From DASTYK01 sp964430275 (GTDB lineage Bacteria > Gemmatimonadota > Gemmatimonadetes > Longimicrobiales > RSA9), in the NCBI GenBank assembly GCA_964430275.1, contig CAYSGF010000027.1, positions 9,324 to 73,323 of the forward strand: a stretch of DNA of 64,000 nucleotides, written 5' to 3'. The notes beneath the pieces are model-generated. The model had not been told where the DNA came from. It ran no database searches and was given only the letters and a program-made list of their open reading frames with translations. The position numbers and the translations under genes were made by a program. Shown piece after piece: positions 8,662 through 16,472 of this stretch (positions within the stretch are counted from its first letter, which is position 1; each line of letters starts with the position of its first letter).

Positions 8662-10113
8662 TCAATCGACGCCCAGCTCCCGCTTCAACGAGACCGTCGA
8701 CGTCGCCGCGATCGGATAGTCCTCCTCGACCTGCTGGATGGAAGCGATCAGCAGCGCCTCCATGAGGAACGGGTTGTGGATCGCCGAGCCGTCGAAGCCG
8801 GTTGCGAGCTGATAATTGAACAGCGCGCCCTCACCAGTACTGTAGCGGCCGTCGCCGGCGTCGAACTCGGTCTCCGGGATCTGCTCGATCAGCGTGTTGA
8901 GCTGACCGGCCAGCAGGGCGATGCGCTGGCGCGCGACCTGGCGCAGGCTGCGCGCGACGGCTTCCGTGCCGTGGCAACCCGCACCCGTGCACGTCTGGAA
9001 GGTGCGCTCCGTATCCGCGCACTCGCCGCCCGCCTGCGGCACGCCCTGTTCGTCCAGGCAGGGGATCGCCTCGAACAGGTGACCCGTCGACTGCAGCACG
9101 AACTCGCCGGTGATCTGGTCCGTGACCTCGAAGCGGTTCACGTGGCAGCCGGCGCACAGCTGCGGATTCACTTCCGAGCCATGCGTTGCCGCGATGCGCG
9201 CGGTGTCACCTTCGCCGCCGGGGAACGTGAGGTTGGGTGGCCACCAGCCGCCGTAGCCGAGCAGCACCGGCCCCTCGGGCGAGTGCGGTCCGCGCGACTG
9301 CGAGGCGAGGTCCGGCGTGCCGCGCTTGTGGTGGCACTTCATGCACAGGTTCTGCTCTTCGTTCGGCAGGTCCACCGGATAACGAAGCTGGCGGTCCGTA
9401 TCGCTCGAATGCGGATCGTGGCAGACGCCGCAGGTGATCGCCAGGTGATTGTCGGGCTGCGCGGTTTCCTCCTTCTCGAGGAAATCCGCACGGATGCCCC
9501 ACGCCCGCAAGGCGCCCTCTCCCGAGTGGCAGCTCTCGCACTCGGCCCGGCCCGCGGCGGACGCCACCACCTGCCCGTGGCCCGACTGCTCCCACTCCTC
9601 GACGAACGGGTGGTGCGAGCCCTGGTGGCACTCACCGCAGCCGATCGTCAGGTCGAGACCGACGGCCAGGGGCGCGAGAGGAATGTTGTCATCGCCCGGA
9701 TCGAGAATGTGGCTCAGTCCCGGACCGTGACAGCTCTCGCACTGGACGTTGTGGTAGCGCGTGTCCTCGACGGCTAGGAAGCCGCCCTCCTCGGTCGCGA
9801 CATTGCCGAGCTGGTTCACCGTGTGGCAGCCTTCGCACGTCTCGGCCGCATGCCCGCTCGCCTGCAGAGTCGCCCATGCATCCGCGTGCGCGGTCTGCTC
9901 CCACTGCCCCTGGAAGCTCACGTGGCAGTTGCCACACACCGTCAGGTTCGTCTCTTCTTCGCTCAGACCGACAAACCCGCCGGCTCCGTCGGGCAGCTCG
10001 CCGACCAGATCGCGATCCCGGAACACGATCCGCTCGTCCACGCACGCGCCGCCCGCCACGACCACGAGCGCCAGCACTGCCACACCGATCGTTCGCTGCA
10101 CCTGACGTGTCAT
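8662..10113 (-). CDS. Octaheme c554-like cytochrome lipoprotein
   Basis: This 483-residue protein is read from the ATG at 10113 (GGGGG four bases upstream); the frame is open to 10221 but that extension has no signal peptide. It has a lipobox AGGAC with Cys24, then eight CXXCH motifs (CGNCH, CEGCH, CESCH, CGECH, CESCH, CGVCH, CMKCH, CAGCH) and one CX4CH (CTGAGCH). Segments such as WEQTAHADAW, EEWEQSGHG, CGVCHDPH and the late QVARQRIALLAGQLNTLIEQ helix resemble cytochrome c554/octaheme proteins, which carry or exchange electrons with N or S compounds. It is the first gene of the operon and probably its lipid-anchored terminal cytochrome; the reaction is unknown. Confidence 0.88.
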   Translation of the reverse strand: MTRQVQRTIGVAVLALVVVAGGACVDERIVFRDRDLVGELPDGAGGFVGLSEEETNLTVCGNCHVSFQGQWEQTAHADAWATLQASGHAAETCEGCHTVNQLGNVATEEGGFLAVEDTRYHNVQCESCHGPGLSHILDPGDDNIPLAPLAVGLDLTIGCGECHQGSHHPFVEEWEQSGHGQVVASAAGRAECESCHSGEGALRAWGIRADFLEKEETAQPDNHLAITCGVCHDPHSSDTDRQLRYPVDLPNEEQNLCMKCHHKRGTPDLASQSRGPHSPEGPVLLGYGGWWPPNLTFPGGEGDTARIAATHGSEVNPQLCAGCHVNRFEVTDQITGEFVLQSTGHLFEAIPCLDEQGVPQAGGECADTERTFQTCTGAGCHGTEAVARSLRQVARQRIALLAGQLNTLIEQIPETEFDAGDGRYSTGEGALFNYQLATGFDGSAIHNPFLMEALLIASIQQVEEDYPIAATSTVSLKRELGVD

Positions 10114-10451
10114 ACATCCCCCGAAGGTGGGACGGTTACTGAACCCGCACCGACGAATCCACGACCCGCATACTGCCTGCAGCTGCGTCTTGAGACTGCG
10201 CCTCCAACTAGCGCACTGCAAGCCCCTGGCGCATCAGGAAAAGCACCCGACTCCTGTAGTCGAACGCCTCCGGTACATACCGAGGAGCGATCTGGACCAT
10301 GCGTGTGGCCGCTCGCAGGACTGCCGGGCCGCACGATTCGCGCCGGTCAGCGCTCACACGCCGGACAATCGCCTTGCCGTTTGGGACGATATTGCGTTCG
10401 CGGAGGCGCGCCTGCGAAAAGCGCTGCGGCCGAATCACGCTCGTGCGTCGC
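10114..10451. other. Intergenic region upstream of the cytochrome operon
   Basis: This 338-bp stretch has no convincing gene. A 76-codon minus-strand frame (10208-10438) has no ribosome binding site and unbiased third positions. The region should hold the promoter of the cytochrome operon. An imperfect dyad at about 10268-10287 (CTCCGGTA-CA-TACCGAGGAG) is the only regulatory-looking sequence I see. Confidence 0.5.
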
Positions 10452-11243
10452 TCAGGCGCGCGCCATGCGCGCCCGGCGCACGCCCGCCAGGTAATGCGCC
10501 CCGAGCAGGATCAGCACGATCGCGAAGACGGCCCGCAGTGCTCCACCCGGCATCCCGAGCGCGAGCCGGCCGCCTGCCCAGGAGCCGGCGGCAATGCCGG
10601 GCACGAGGCCGAGCACGGCGTCGCGGCGAACGCTGCGGTGACGGAGGTGTGCGACGGTGCCGCTCGCGCCGGCGGGCACCATGGCGGCGAGCGACGTACC
10701 CTGTGCGAGGTGCTGTGTCATGCCGACGCCGATCACGAGCAGCGGCACCATGAGCGAGCCGCCGCCGACGCCGAGCAGCCCGGCAGCGGCGCCGACGATC
10801 AGACCGGTCGCGAGCAGAAACACGATCGTCCACGGGCCCTCGGGCGCGTGGAGCGCGAGCAGCTCGTCCTTGATCACGAGCAGGACCGCGGCGACGATCA
10901 GGAATGCACCGAAGTAGCCGCGCAGGCGGAGTGCGGGGATGCGTCGCGAGTAACGCGCGGCGGTGTACGTCGAAGCGACGGAGATCGTTGCGAGCACGAG
11001 CGCGGTGCTCCAGTCGACGGCATCCTGGTTCGCATAGGTGAGTGCACCGGCGATCCCCGTCGCGACGACGCCGGCGAGGCTGGTCGCGTGCGCCTCGTGT
11101 TGGGTGAGGCGCGCCCAGCTGGTGAGCAGCGGAATCATCACGACGCCGCCGCCCAGCCCCACGAGCCCGCCGAACACGCCGGCGAGCGCACCGATGAAGA
11201 AAGACCGCGTCGTGCAGCGCCGCCATACCGGACCGTCGCTCAT
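10452..11243 (-). CDS. TauE/SafE family sulfite/sulfonate exporter
   Basis: This 263-residue membrane protein has two homologous halves, each with the family's Gly-rich signature: GGLVGLGGGVVMIPLL near residues 25-40 and GAAAGLLGVGGGSLMVPLL near 152-170. There are about eight hydrophobic segments. This family exports sulfite, sulfoacetate or related anions, or acts in cytochrome/copper assembly; the substrate is not determined. Its ATG overlaps the stop of the CopC-CopD gene by four bases (11240-11243), so the two are co-translated, which favours a metal- or cytochrome-related role. Confidence 0.9.
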   Translation of the reverse strand: MSDGPVWRRCTTRSFFIGALAGVFGGLVGLGGGVVMIPLLTSWARLTQHEAHATSLAGVVATGIAGALTYANQDAVDWSTALVLATISVASTYTAARYSRRIPALRLRGYFGAFLIVAAVLLVIKDELLALHAPEGPWTIVFLLATGLIVGAAAGLLGVGGGSLMVPLLVIGVGMTQHLAQGTSLAAMVPAGASGTVAHLRHRSVRRDAVLGLVPGIAAGSWAGGRLALGMPGGALRAVFAIVLILLGAHYLAGVRRARMARA

Positions 11244-12523
11244 TCCGGCAGCGGCGTGAACGAGAGGGCGGCCGAGACGACGATGAGCCCGATGAACACC
11301 ACGGTCTCGAGCCGCACCGAGGAGCGCAGGATCGCGCCGTCGCCATCCTTGGGCAGCGTCGCGATGATTCGGCGGTGGCGGTAGCCGAACGCGGCGAGCG
11401 CGATGAGCCCCGTCGCCTTCACGAGGACGACCCGCCCGTATCCCGTCTGCAGGAGAGCTGCCGGCGATCCGAGCAACACGAGCGCCTGCGACAGACCAGT
11501 CACTGCAATGACGCCGAAGGACCAGAGTGCCGCGGTCGAAACGGCGCGCAGCTGCGGCAATCGAGCGGGGCCGCTACGCAGCATGCTCGACAGTGTGATG
11601 AGCCCGCCGAGCCAGACGGCGGCAGCGGCCATGTGCACCGCCCGCAGCGGGATCGCGAGAGCGGACGATACGGCCGCTGCGTGCCCGAGCGCACCGCCCG
11701 CCAGCACCGCGACGAACGCGAGCAGTGCCGCGGCACGCGCCGAGCGGGTCAGCACCCAGACGGCGAGGGCGGCCGCGGCCAGCACCATGCGGGCGAGCAG
11801 CGCCTTCCCCGTTGCGAGCTGCAGCGAAACCGACAGGTCCACGGTGCCCGCGACGTGCGTCGTCCACGTAACGAGCTCCGCGAAGACGGCGAACGGGGCC
11901 GCGAGCGCGAAGGCGGTGAGCAGCCGCTGCAGTGCGTCGGCGGCAGGTACCGAGCGGCTCGCGAACAGCAGACCACCGGCGAGCGCCAGCAGGAGTCCCG
12001 TACCCAGCGCGCGCAGGAGCGGCAGTATGGGCGCAAAATCCGTGGTCGATGGCGGCGGCGCTTCCACCACGAGGATCGGCGCAGCACGCGCGGAATCCGG
12101 GTCCGTCATTGCCGGCGGCGACGGCACGGCTTCCGGCGACACGAGGAACGGGATTGCGCCACTCAGGACGTGGCCGTCCGCGGACGTGGTACGCCAGCGC
12201 AGCACGTGCGCGCCGGCACCGAGCGACGGCGCGGCTGCAACGATCACGCTGCCGTCGGCGCTGCCCGAGCGCGCGGCCAGTACCACGCTGTCGCGGTCGG
12301 GACGTACGAGCACGAGGCGAGTCGCGTCCACCATCACGCGAGCGCTGAACTCGAGACGTACGGTATCGAGCGGAAGGCGTAGCGTGTCGTCCTCCGCCGG
12401 CGTGGACGCATCGAGCTGCGCGTGCAGAATGGTATGCGGAAGATTACTGCTGTCCCGTGCCGCGGAGAGCAGCACGAGACTCAGCGCCGGCAGCGCGAGC
12501 CAGGTACGTCGGTTCAGTGGCAT
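11240..12523 (-). CDS. CopC-CopD fusion, copper uptake/resistance membrane protein
   Basis: This 427-residue protein has a signal peptide and then a CopC-like beta-sandwich (about 30-130). The fold-typical segments are LDTVRLEFSARVM, then WRTTSADGHVLSGAIPFLV. Eight or so transmembrane helices follow, forming the CopD domain (about 165-420), with conserved histidines in AVHMAAAAVWLGGL and LGHAAAVSS. Such fusions move copper across the inner membrane or buffer periplasmic copper. The first residues of the mature protein (NLPHTILHAQLDAS) include the N-terminal His typical of copper binding after processing. Gene order with TauE/SafE suggests one copper/thiol-handling operon. Confidence 0.9.
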   Translation of the reverse strand: MPLNRRTWLALPALSLVLLSAARDSSNLPHTILHAQLDASTPAEDDTLRLPLDTVRLEFSARVMVDATRLVLVRPDRDSVVLAARSGSADGSVIVAAAPSLGAGAHVLRWRTTSADGHVLSGAIPFLVSPEAVPSPPAMTDPDSARAAPILVVEAPPPSTTDFAPILPLLRALGTGLLLALAGGLLFASRSVPAADALQRLLTAFALAAPFAVFAELVTWTTHVAGTVDLSVSLQLATGKALLARMVLAAAALAVWVLTRSARAAALLAFVAVLAGGALGHAAAVSSALAIPLRAVHMAAAAVWLGGLITLSSMLRSGPARLPQLRAVSTAALWSFGVIAVTGLSQALVLLGSPAALLQTGYGRVVLVKATGLIALAAFGYRHRRIIATLPKDGDGAILRSSVRLETVVFIGLIVVSAALSFTPLPE

Positions 12524-12590
12524 GGTCCCCGTTCGAAGGTCGTGAACGGGTCGTAGTATCGAGCTTCCGCCGCGGTCTCACAACCACGGC

Positions 12591-13205
12591 TCAGCCGCGG
12601 AAGCGCGCGCCCTCTCGCCGGAGCGCGGCCGGCAGCCGAGTCAGGGCGAGCTCTGCCACCAGCAGGTCATCGGCATCGAACGGTCCCCGCGCGAAGCCGC
12701 GCAGCAGGCTCAGCACCACCGTACGCCGGTCCAGAACCGTCGGTGCGACCAGCACATGCACGCACCCCGCAAGGGCTGGCGGGCCGTCTGCCGGGCAGGC
12801 GTCGAGCAGTCGCAGCAGCGCGGTGGACGTCGTTGAGAACAGCAGGGATTCGCGGCGCTGCGCACATTCCCGCAGCGGATGCCCGTCCGGCAGGGAGCCG
12901 AAGCGAAGGCCGTGCGCGCCGGCAAACGCTTCCGTCTCGCCGCGTCGCACGGCCGCATGGATGACGCAGCGGTCGGCCAGCGCCGGGACGAGCGCCGCGC
13001 GCAGCGCGGAGAACGACTCGGCCAGCGACGCCGCACGCGCGATCCGGCGGCTTGCATTCGCGACGATCAGAAAACGACGGCCCTCGTCCTGCTCGCGTGG
13101 TCGATCCGCTCGTATCAGCTGCAGCCGTGCCGCCCTCGTAAGCTCTCCGACGGGGCTGCCCATGCCCTCTTCGCGGGCGCCGCCGTCTACGGCCGTCGTG
13201 CTCAT
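12591..13205 (-). CDS. GAF-like domain protein
   Basis: This 204-residue soluble protein has no signal peptide. Residues about 55-190 follow the GAF pattern: helix SLAESFSALRAALVPALAD, strand RCVIHAAV, then CVHVLVAPTVLDRRTVVLSLLRG and a closing helix FDADDLLVAELALTRL. GAF domains bind small ligands or nucleotides and usually sit next to output domains, but none is attached here. It is therefore either a stand-alone sensor or an adaptor for a kinase. Assignment is by fold pattern only and is moderate. Confidence 0.6.
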   Translation of the reverse strand: MSTTAVDGGAREEGMGSPVGELTRAARLQLIRADRPREQDEGRRFLIVANASRRIARAASLAESFSALRAALVPALADRCVIHAAVRRGETEAFAGAHGLRFGSLPDGHPLRECAQRRESLLFSTTSTALLRLLDACPADGPPALAGCVHVLVAPTVLDRRTVVLSLLRGFARGPFDADDLLVAELALTRLPAALRREGARFRG

Positions 13206-13296
13206 TTCCCGTCCTGTTCTGCGAGGTGATGCCGGACTGTAAATGAGCAGAAAACGTACCAGACGAAGGGTCCAGCGGGCGGTCGGAGGCGGGTGT

Positions 13297-14178
13297 TCAG
13301 TTCGGTGTTGCAGGCAGCTCGCGGGCGACGGTCAGGTGGAAGACGGGCTGTTGCCGCTCGAGCGTGACCATCAGAAGACCTTCGTTCTCCATGTCGCGCA
13401 GGAGCAGCCCGAGCACCTTTTTCAGCTCACGCGACTTCCGGGCGGCAACCCGCTCGAGCGCGAGCCGTGCGCTGCGCTGCGCGAACGCCGCGAGCTGCGG
13501 GTCGTCCGGCAGCTCGAGTGAGAGGCGCGCGGGCGCAGCGTACCCTTCATACGCGATGTCGAGCGTAGTGCCGAACTCGTGCGTGCTCGTGCCGACCGCG
13601 GCATTCACGTTCGACTCCCGCAGAGCGGCCTGCGTTTGCGGCGTGCGCAGTGCCGACGTGATCTCGAGCCGGTACGGCGGCAGCCCCATCGTGCCCAGTC
13701 GCTCCTGGAAGCGCGTGCCGATCTGCTCGAGCAGAGCGCGGGCAGCGGGTGTCACGACCGGAAGGGAGTACCCGAGGTCCCGAACGATCCACAGGTCCGT
13801 CGAGTCCTCGAGAACGAGCAGCCGCCCCGCGCCGATCAACTGCTGGAGCTGGGTAGAGTCGCGCACCTGAACCCCGAGCGCCCGCGCGCGTGCCAGCTGC
13901 CGCGCATTCGAGGAGCGTCGAAGCGACGCCTCCTCGCCCGGCGTCAGCAGCGGCACCGGCCGCAGCAGCTCCTCGATGGAGTCTGCCAGCGAAGTCGCAA
14001 CCTCGATCGTTCGGTCGAGGGCGACGAGCCGACCTGCACCGGCGTCCGCGTCAGGGGAACCGCCGCTGCGCACTGCATCAGTGTCACTGTCCGGCGTGCA
14101 CGCAGCCGTGGCGAGCAGGATGCACATGGCGGCCGGAAAAAAACGGGAGGGTGATATCGGCATGCTGAACCGCGCCAT
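13297..14178 (-). CDS. DUF5715/M15-like peptidase lipoprotein
   Basis: This 293-residue protein has a lipoprotein signal (LLATAAC near residue 27). The C-terminal half has the D-Ala-D-Ala carboxypeptidase (VanY/M15) pattern: TSALRTPQTQAALRESN, then STHEFGTTLDIAY, which supplies the zinc-binding His and Asp of the S-x-H-x-x-G-x-x-x-D motif. The N-terminal half (about 50-130) is helical and may be a dock. It would trim peptidoglycan stem peptides in the periplasm. A second in-frame Met six residues downstream (MPISPSRFF) is an alternative start. It stands alone, with 85 bp to the next gene upstream. Confidence 0.72.
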   Translation of the reverse strand: MARFSMPISPSRFFPAAMCILLATAACTPDSDTDAVRSGGSPDADAGAGRLVALDRTIEVATSLADSIEELLRPVPLLTPGEEASLRRSSNARQLARARALGVQVRDSTQLQQLIGAGRLLVLEDSTDLWIVRDLGYSLPVVTPAARALLEQIGTRFQERLGTMGLPPYRLEITSALRTPQTQAALRESNVNAAVGTSTHEFGTTLDIAYEGYAAPARLSLELPDDPQLAAFAQRSARLALERVAARKSRELKKVLGLLLRDMENEGLLMVTLERQQPVFHLTVARELPATPN

Positions 14179-14263
14179 GGAAGAACCGCGCCGCGCTGGC
14201 CGCCACGCCCACCGTCGTGCATTGCGTCGACCGGAGTTGACGTGCGGCGGTCCTGCCAGCCGA

Positions 14264-16240
14264 CTACGGCGGGTTGCCCAGGCGGCGCACGCGAATGTTG
14301 CGGAACCAGACCGGATTGCCGTGATCCTGCAGTCCCAGATGCCCGCTCATGGCCGTGCCATAGCCGGGCCATGCGGCGAACTTGCTCGCCGCCACCCGCT
14401 CGCGCCAGTCCTCGCCGCCCTGCTCGTACTCGAGCAGCTTTACGCCATTCAGCCAGTGCTCGACGTGCGCACCGTGCGCAAGGATGCGCGCTTCGTTCCA
14501 CTCGCCGACCGGATGCGTGACATCGCGTTCGGCAGCGTACAGGGCATAATTCGATCCTGCTGACGTGAGCGGACTCGCGCCGTCCGCGTGTGCGCCATTG
14601 TCGAGCACCTGCATCTCGGCACCGGTCTCGTACATGTAATCGGCATCCTCGCTGCCGCGGTAGAAGATGCCGCTGTTGCCGCCGGGCGAGACCTTCCACT
14701 CGAGCACCAGCTCGAAGTCGTCGAACTCCTCGCGTGTGACCAGGTCGCCGCCATCGCCGGCGGACGGCGCGAACGCGAGCACGTCGTCCTCGATCCGCCA
14801 CCCGGCGGGCACGTCGTCACGACGATAGCCGCGCCACGCGTCGAGGTCGGTTCCGTCGAACAGCACGATCCAGGCAGTGTCCATCGTGGTGTCGTCCTGC
14901 TGCAGCCCGTCCGCCGCTGCGGCCTCACCTCCCGGTGCCGCATCGTTGGCGGGATCACCGCCAGCGCCCGTGCCGCCGTCGCAGCCGGCCAGGAGGATCG
15001 CGGCGAGTGCGGCAGTGACGGCAGTGGTGCGGCCGCGGGCGAGCCGCTCGCGGAACGCGAAGCCGAAGTAGATCATGACGAGTGCGGCGAATCCGGCGGG
15101 CAGCAGCCAGAACTGCTGCCACTGCCCGAGCGTGAGCGCGTCGGCGCCGTCCAGAAAGCGATTGTAGACCGCGCCCGCGATCTGCGCGCCGATCAGCATG
15201 CCGACGCCGTACGTCATGAGCACGAGGAATCCCTGTGCCTGGCCGCGCACGGCGGGCGTCGATTTCTTGTCCACGTAGATCTGTCCGGTGACGAAGAAGA
15301 AGTCGTAGCAGACGCCGTGCAGCAGGATGCCGGCGGCGATCAGGGAGAACGTGCCGGCCGGTGCGGCGAGTGCGAACAGCACGTAGCGCACGACCCACGC
15401 GGCCATGCCGGTGAGCAGCATCCACTTCACGCCGAGGCGGGCGAAGAAGAAGGGGATGAGCAGCATGAACGCGACCTCGGACATCTGTCCGAGCGTCTGC
15501 GTCGCCGCGATGTTCTCGACGCCGGCTGCGCCGAGGAACAGCTGCGTGAAGTTGTAGTAGGCGGCGAGCGGAATCGAGATGAGCAGTGAGCTCAGGATGA
15601 AGACGTAGAAAGACGGGCTGCCGAGTGTGCTCAGCGCGTCGAGACCCACGATGCTGCGCAACGACACGCGCTCGCCCGCGGCCGGCGGCGGCGTATGCGG
15701 CAGCGTGAGGCTGTAGAACCCGAGCAGCAGGCTCGCCACCGCTGCCGTGTAGAGCGGCAGCGGCGATTCCTCGGCGATGCCGCCCGTGACGAACCCACCC
15801 AGCACGAAGCTGATCGCGAGACCCGCCACGATCCAGCCGATCGTGCCGAAGACGCGGATCAGCGGAAACTGCCGCTCCTGCTCCGTGATGTGATGGAACG
15901 CGAGCGAGGTGGACAGCCCGAGCGTCGGCATGTAGCACAGGTTGTAGAGCAGCAGCACGACGATGAACGCGACCGGATCGCCGATCATCGACGGCGCGAG
16001 CGCGAGCAGGCCGGCACCGAGCAGATGCAGCACGGCAAGTACCTTCTCGGTGGCGAAGTAGCGGTCCGCGACGAGCCCGAGAAAGAAGGGCGCGGCAATC
16101 GCCGCGATCGGATTCACCGTGAACGGCCAGTGCGTCAGCGTCTCCATCCCGCTGCTCGTCATGAACACGGCGATCGTCGTGTACCAGGCGCCCCAGATGA
16201 AGAACTGGAGGAACATCATCGCGCCGAGACGCACGGTCAT
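14264..16240 (-). CDS. MFS nucleoside/sugar symporter fused to 3-keto-glycoside hydrolase (DUF1080)
   Basis: This 658-residue protein starts at the ATG at 16240; the open frame continues upstream into low-complexity sequence that is not credible protein. Residues 1-397 form a 12-helix MFS transporter of the nucleoside:H+ symporter type (FLQFFIWGAWYTT, ADRYFATEKV, QFPLIRVFGTIGWI). Residues 405-420 read like a lipoprotein signal ending LLAGC (Cys420), followed by a Gly/Ala-rich linker. Residues 454-658 are a DUF1080 domain (WIVLFDGTDLDAWRG, GGNSGIFYRGSEDADYMYETGAEMQVLDN), the fold of 3-keto-disaccharide hydrolases. As a thirteenth membrane segment, 405-420 would place the hydrolase in the periplasm. 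It faces the GMC dehydrogenase gene divergently. Confidence 0.85.
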   Translation of the reverse strand: MTVRLGAMMFLQFFIWGAWYTTIAVFMTSSGMETLTHWPFTVNPIAAIAAPFFLGLVADRYFATEKVLAVLHLLGAGLLALAPSMIGDPVAFIVVLLLYNLCYMPTLGLSTSLAFHHITEQERQFPLIRVFGTIGWIVAGLAISFVLGGFVTGGIAEESPLPLYTAAVASLLLGFYSLTLPHTPPPAAGERVSLRSIVGLDALSTLGSPSFYVFILSSLLISIPLAAYYNFTQLFLGAAGVENIAATQTLGQMSEVAFMLLIPFFFARLGVKWMLLTGMAAWVVRYVLFALAAPAGTFSLIAAGILLHGVCYDFFFVTGQIYVDKKSTPAVRGQAQGFLVLMTYGVGMLIGAQIAGAVYNRFLDGADALTLGQWQQFWLLPAGFAALVMIYFGFAFRERLARGRTTAVTAALAAILLAGCDGGTGAGGDPANDAAPGGEAAAADGLQQDDTTMDTAWIVLFDGTDLDAWRGYRRDDVPAGWRIEDDVLAFAPSAGDGGDLVTREEFDDFELVLEWKVSPGGNSGIFYRGSEDADYMYETGAEMQVLDNGAHADGASPLTSAGSNYALYAAERDVTHPVGEWNEARILAHGAHVEHWLNGVKLLEYEQGGEDWRERVAASKFAAWPGYGTAMSGHLGLQDHGNPVWFRNIRVRRLGNPP

Positions 16241-16337
16241 GGGATCCGCTCTGTCGTGGAGAGTCCGCGCTGCGCCAGTGATGACCCGCACATCGTAGTG
16301 CGCCGGCGGGGCAGGGGCAACGCCGCCCCGCCTCCCG

Positions 16338-16408
16338 CCCGCTTCCGCTTCCGCCCGCTTCCGCTTCCCCGCTGCTTCCGCTTCCCCACCGCTTCCGCTT
16401 CCGCCTCC
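16338..16408. repeat. Degenerate CCGCTTCCGCTT pyrimidine repeat tract
   Basis: About 70 bp in the divergent promoter gap consist of four to five imperfect copies of CCGCTTCCGCTTCC separated by CCGCC or CCC. One strand is almost all pyrimidine plus regularly spaced G. It lies between the MFS-hydrolase and GMC dehydrogenase genes. Confidence 0.75.
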
Positions 16409-16472
16409 GTACGCTTGCGCCGCCCGCCATCCCCGCTCCACTATCCCCGGACCCCACAAGACATCGAGCGCG

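Noticed and set aside
10208..10438. Small 76-codon minus-strand frame upstream of the cytochrome operon
   Set aside because: There is no ribosome binding site, no third-position GC bias and no recognisable domain. It is left as intergenic.
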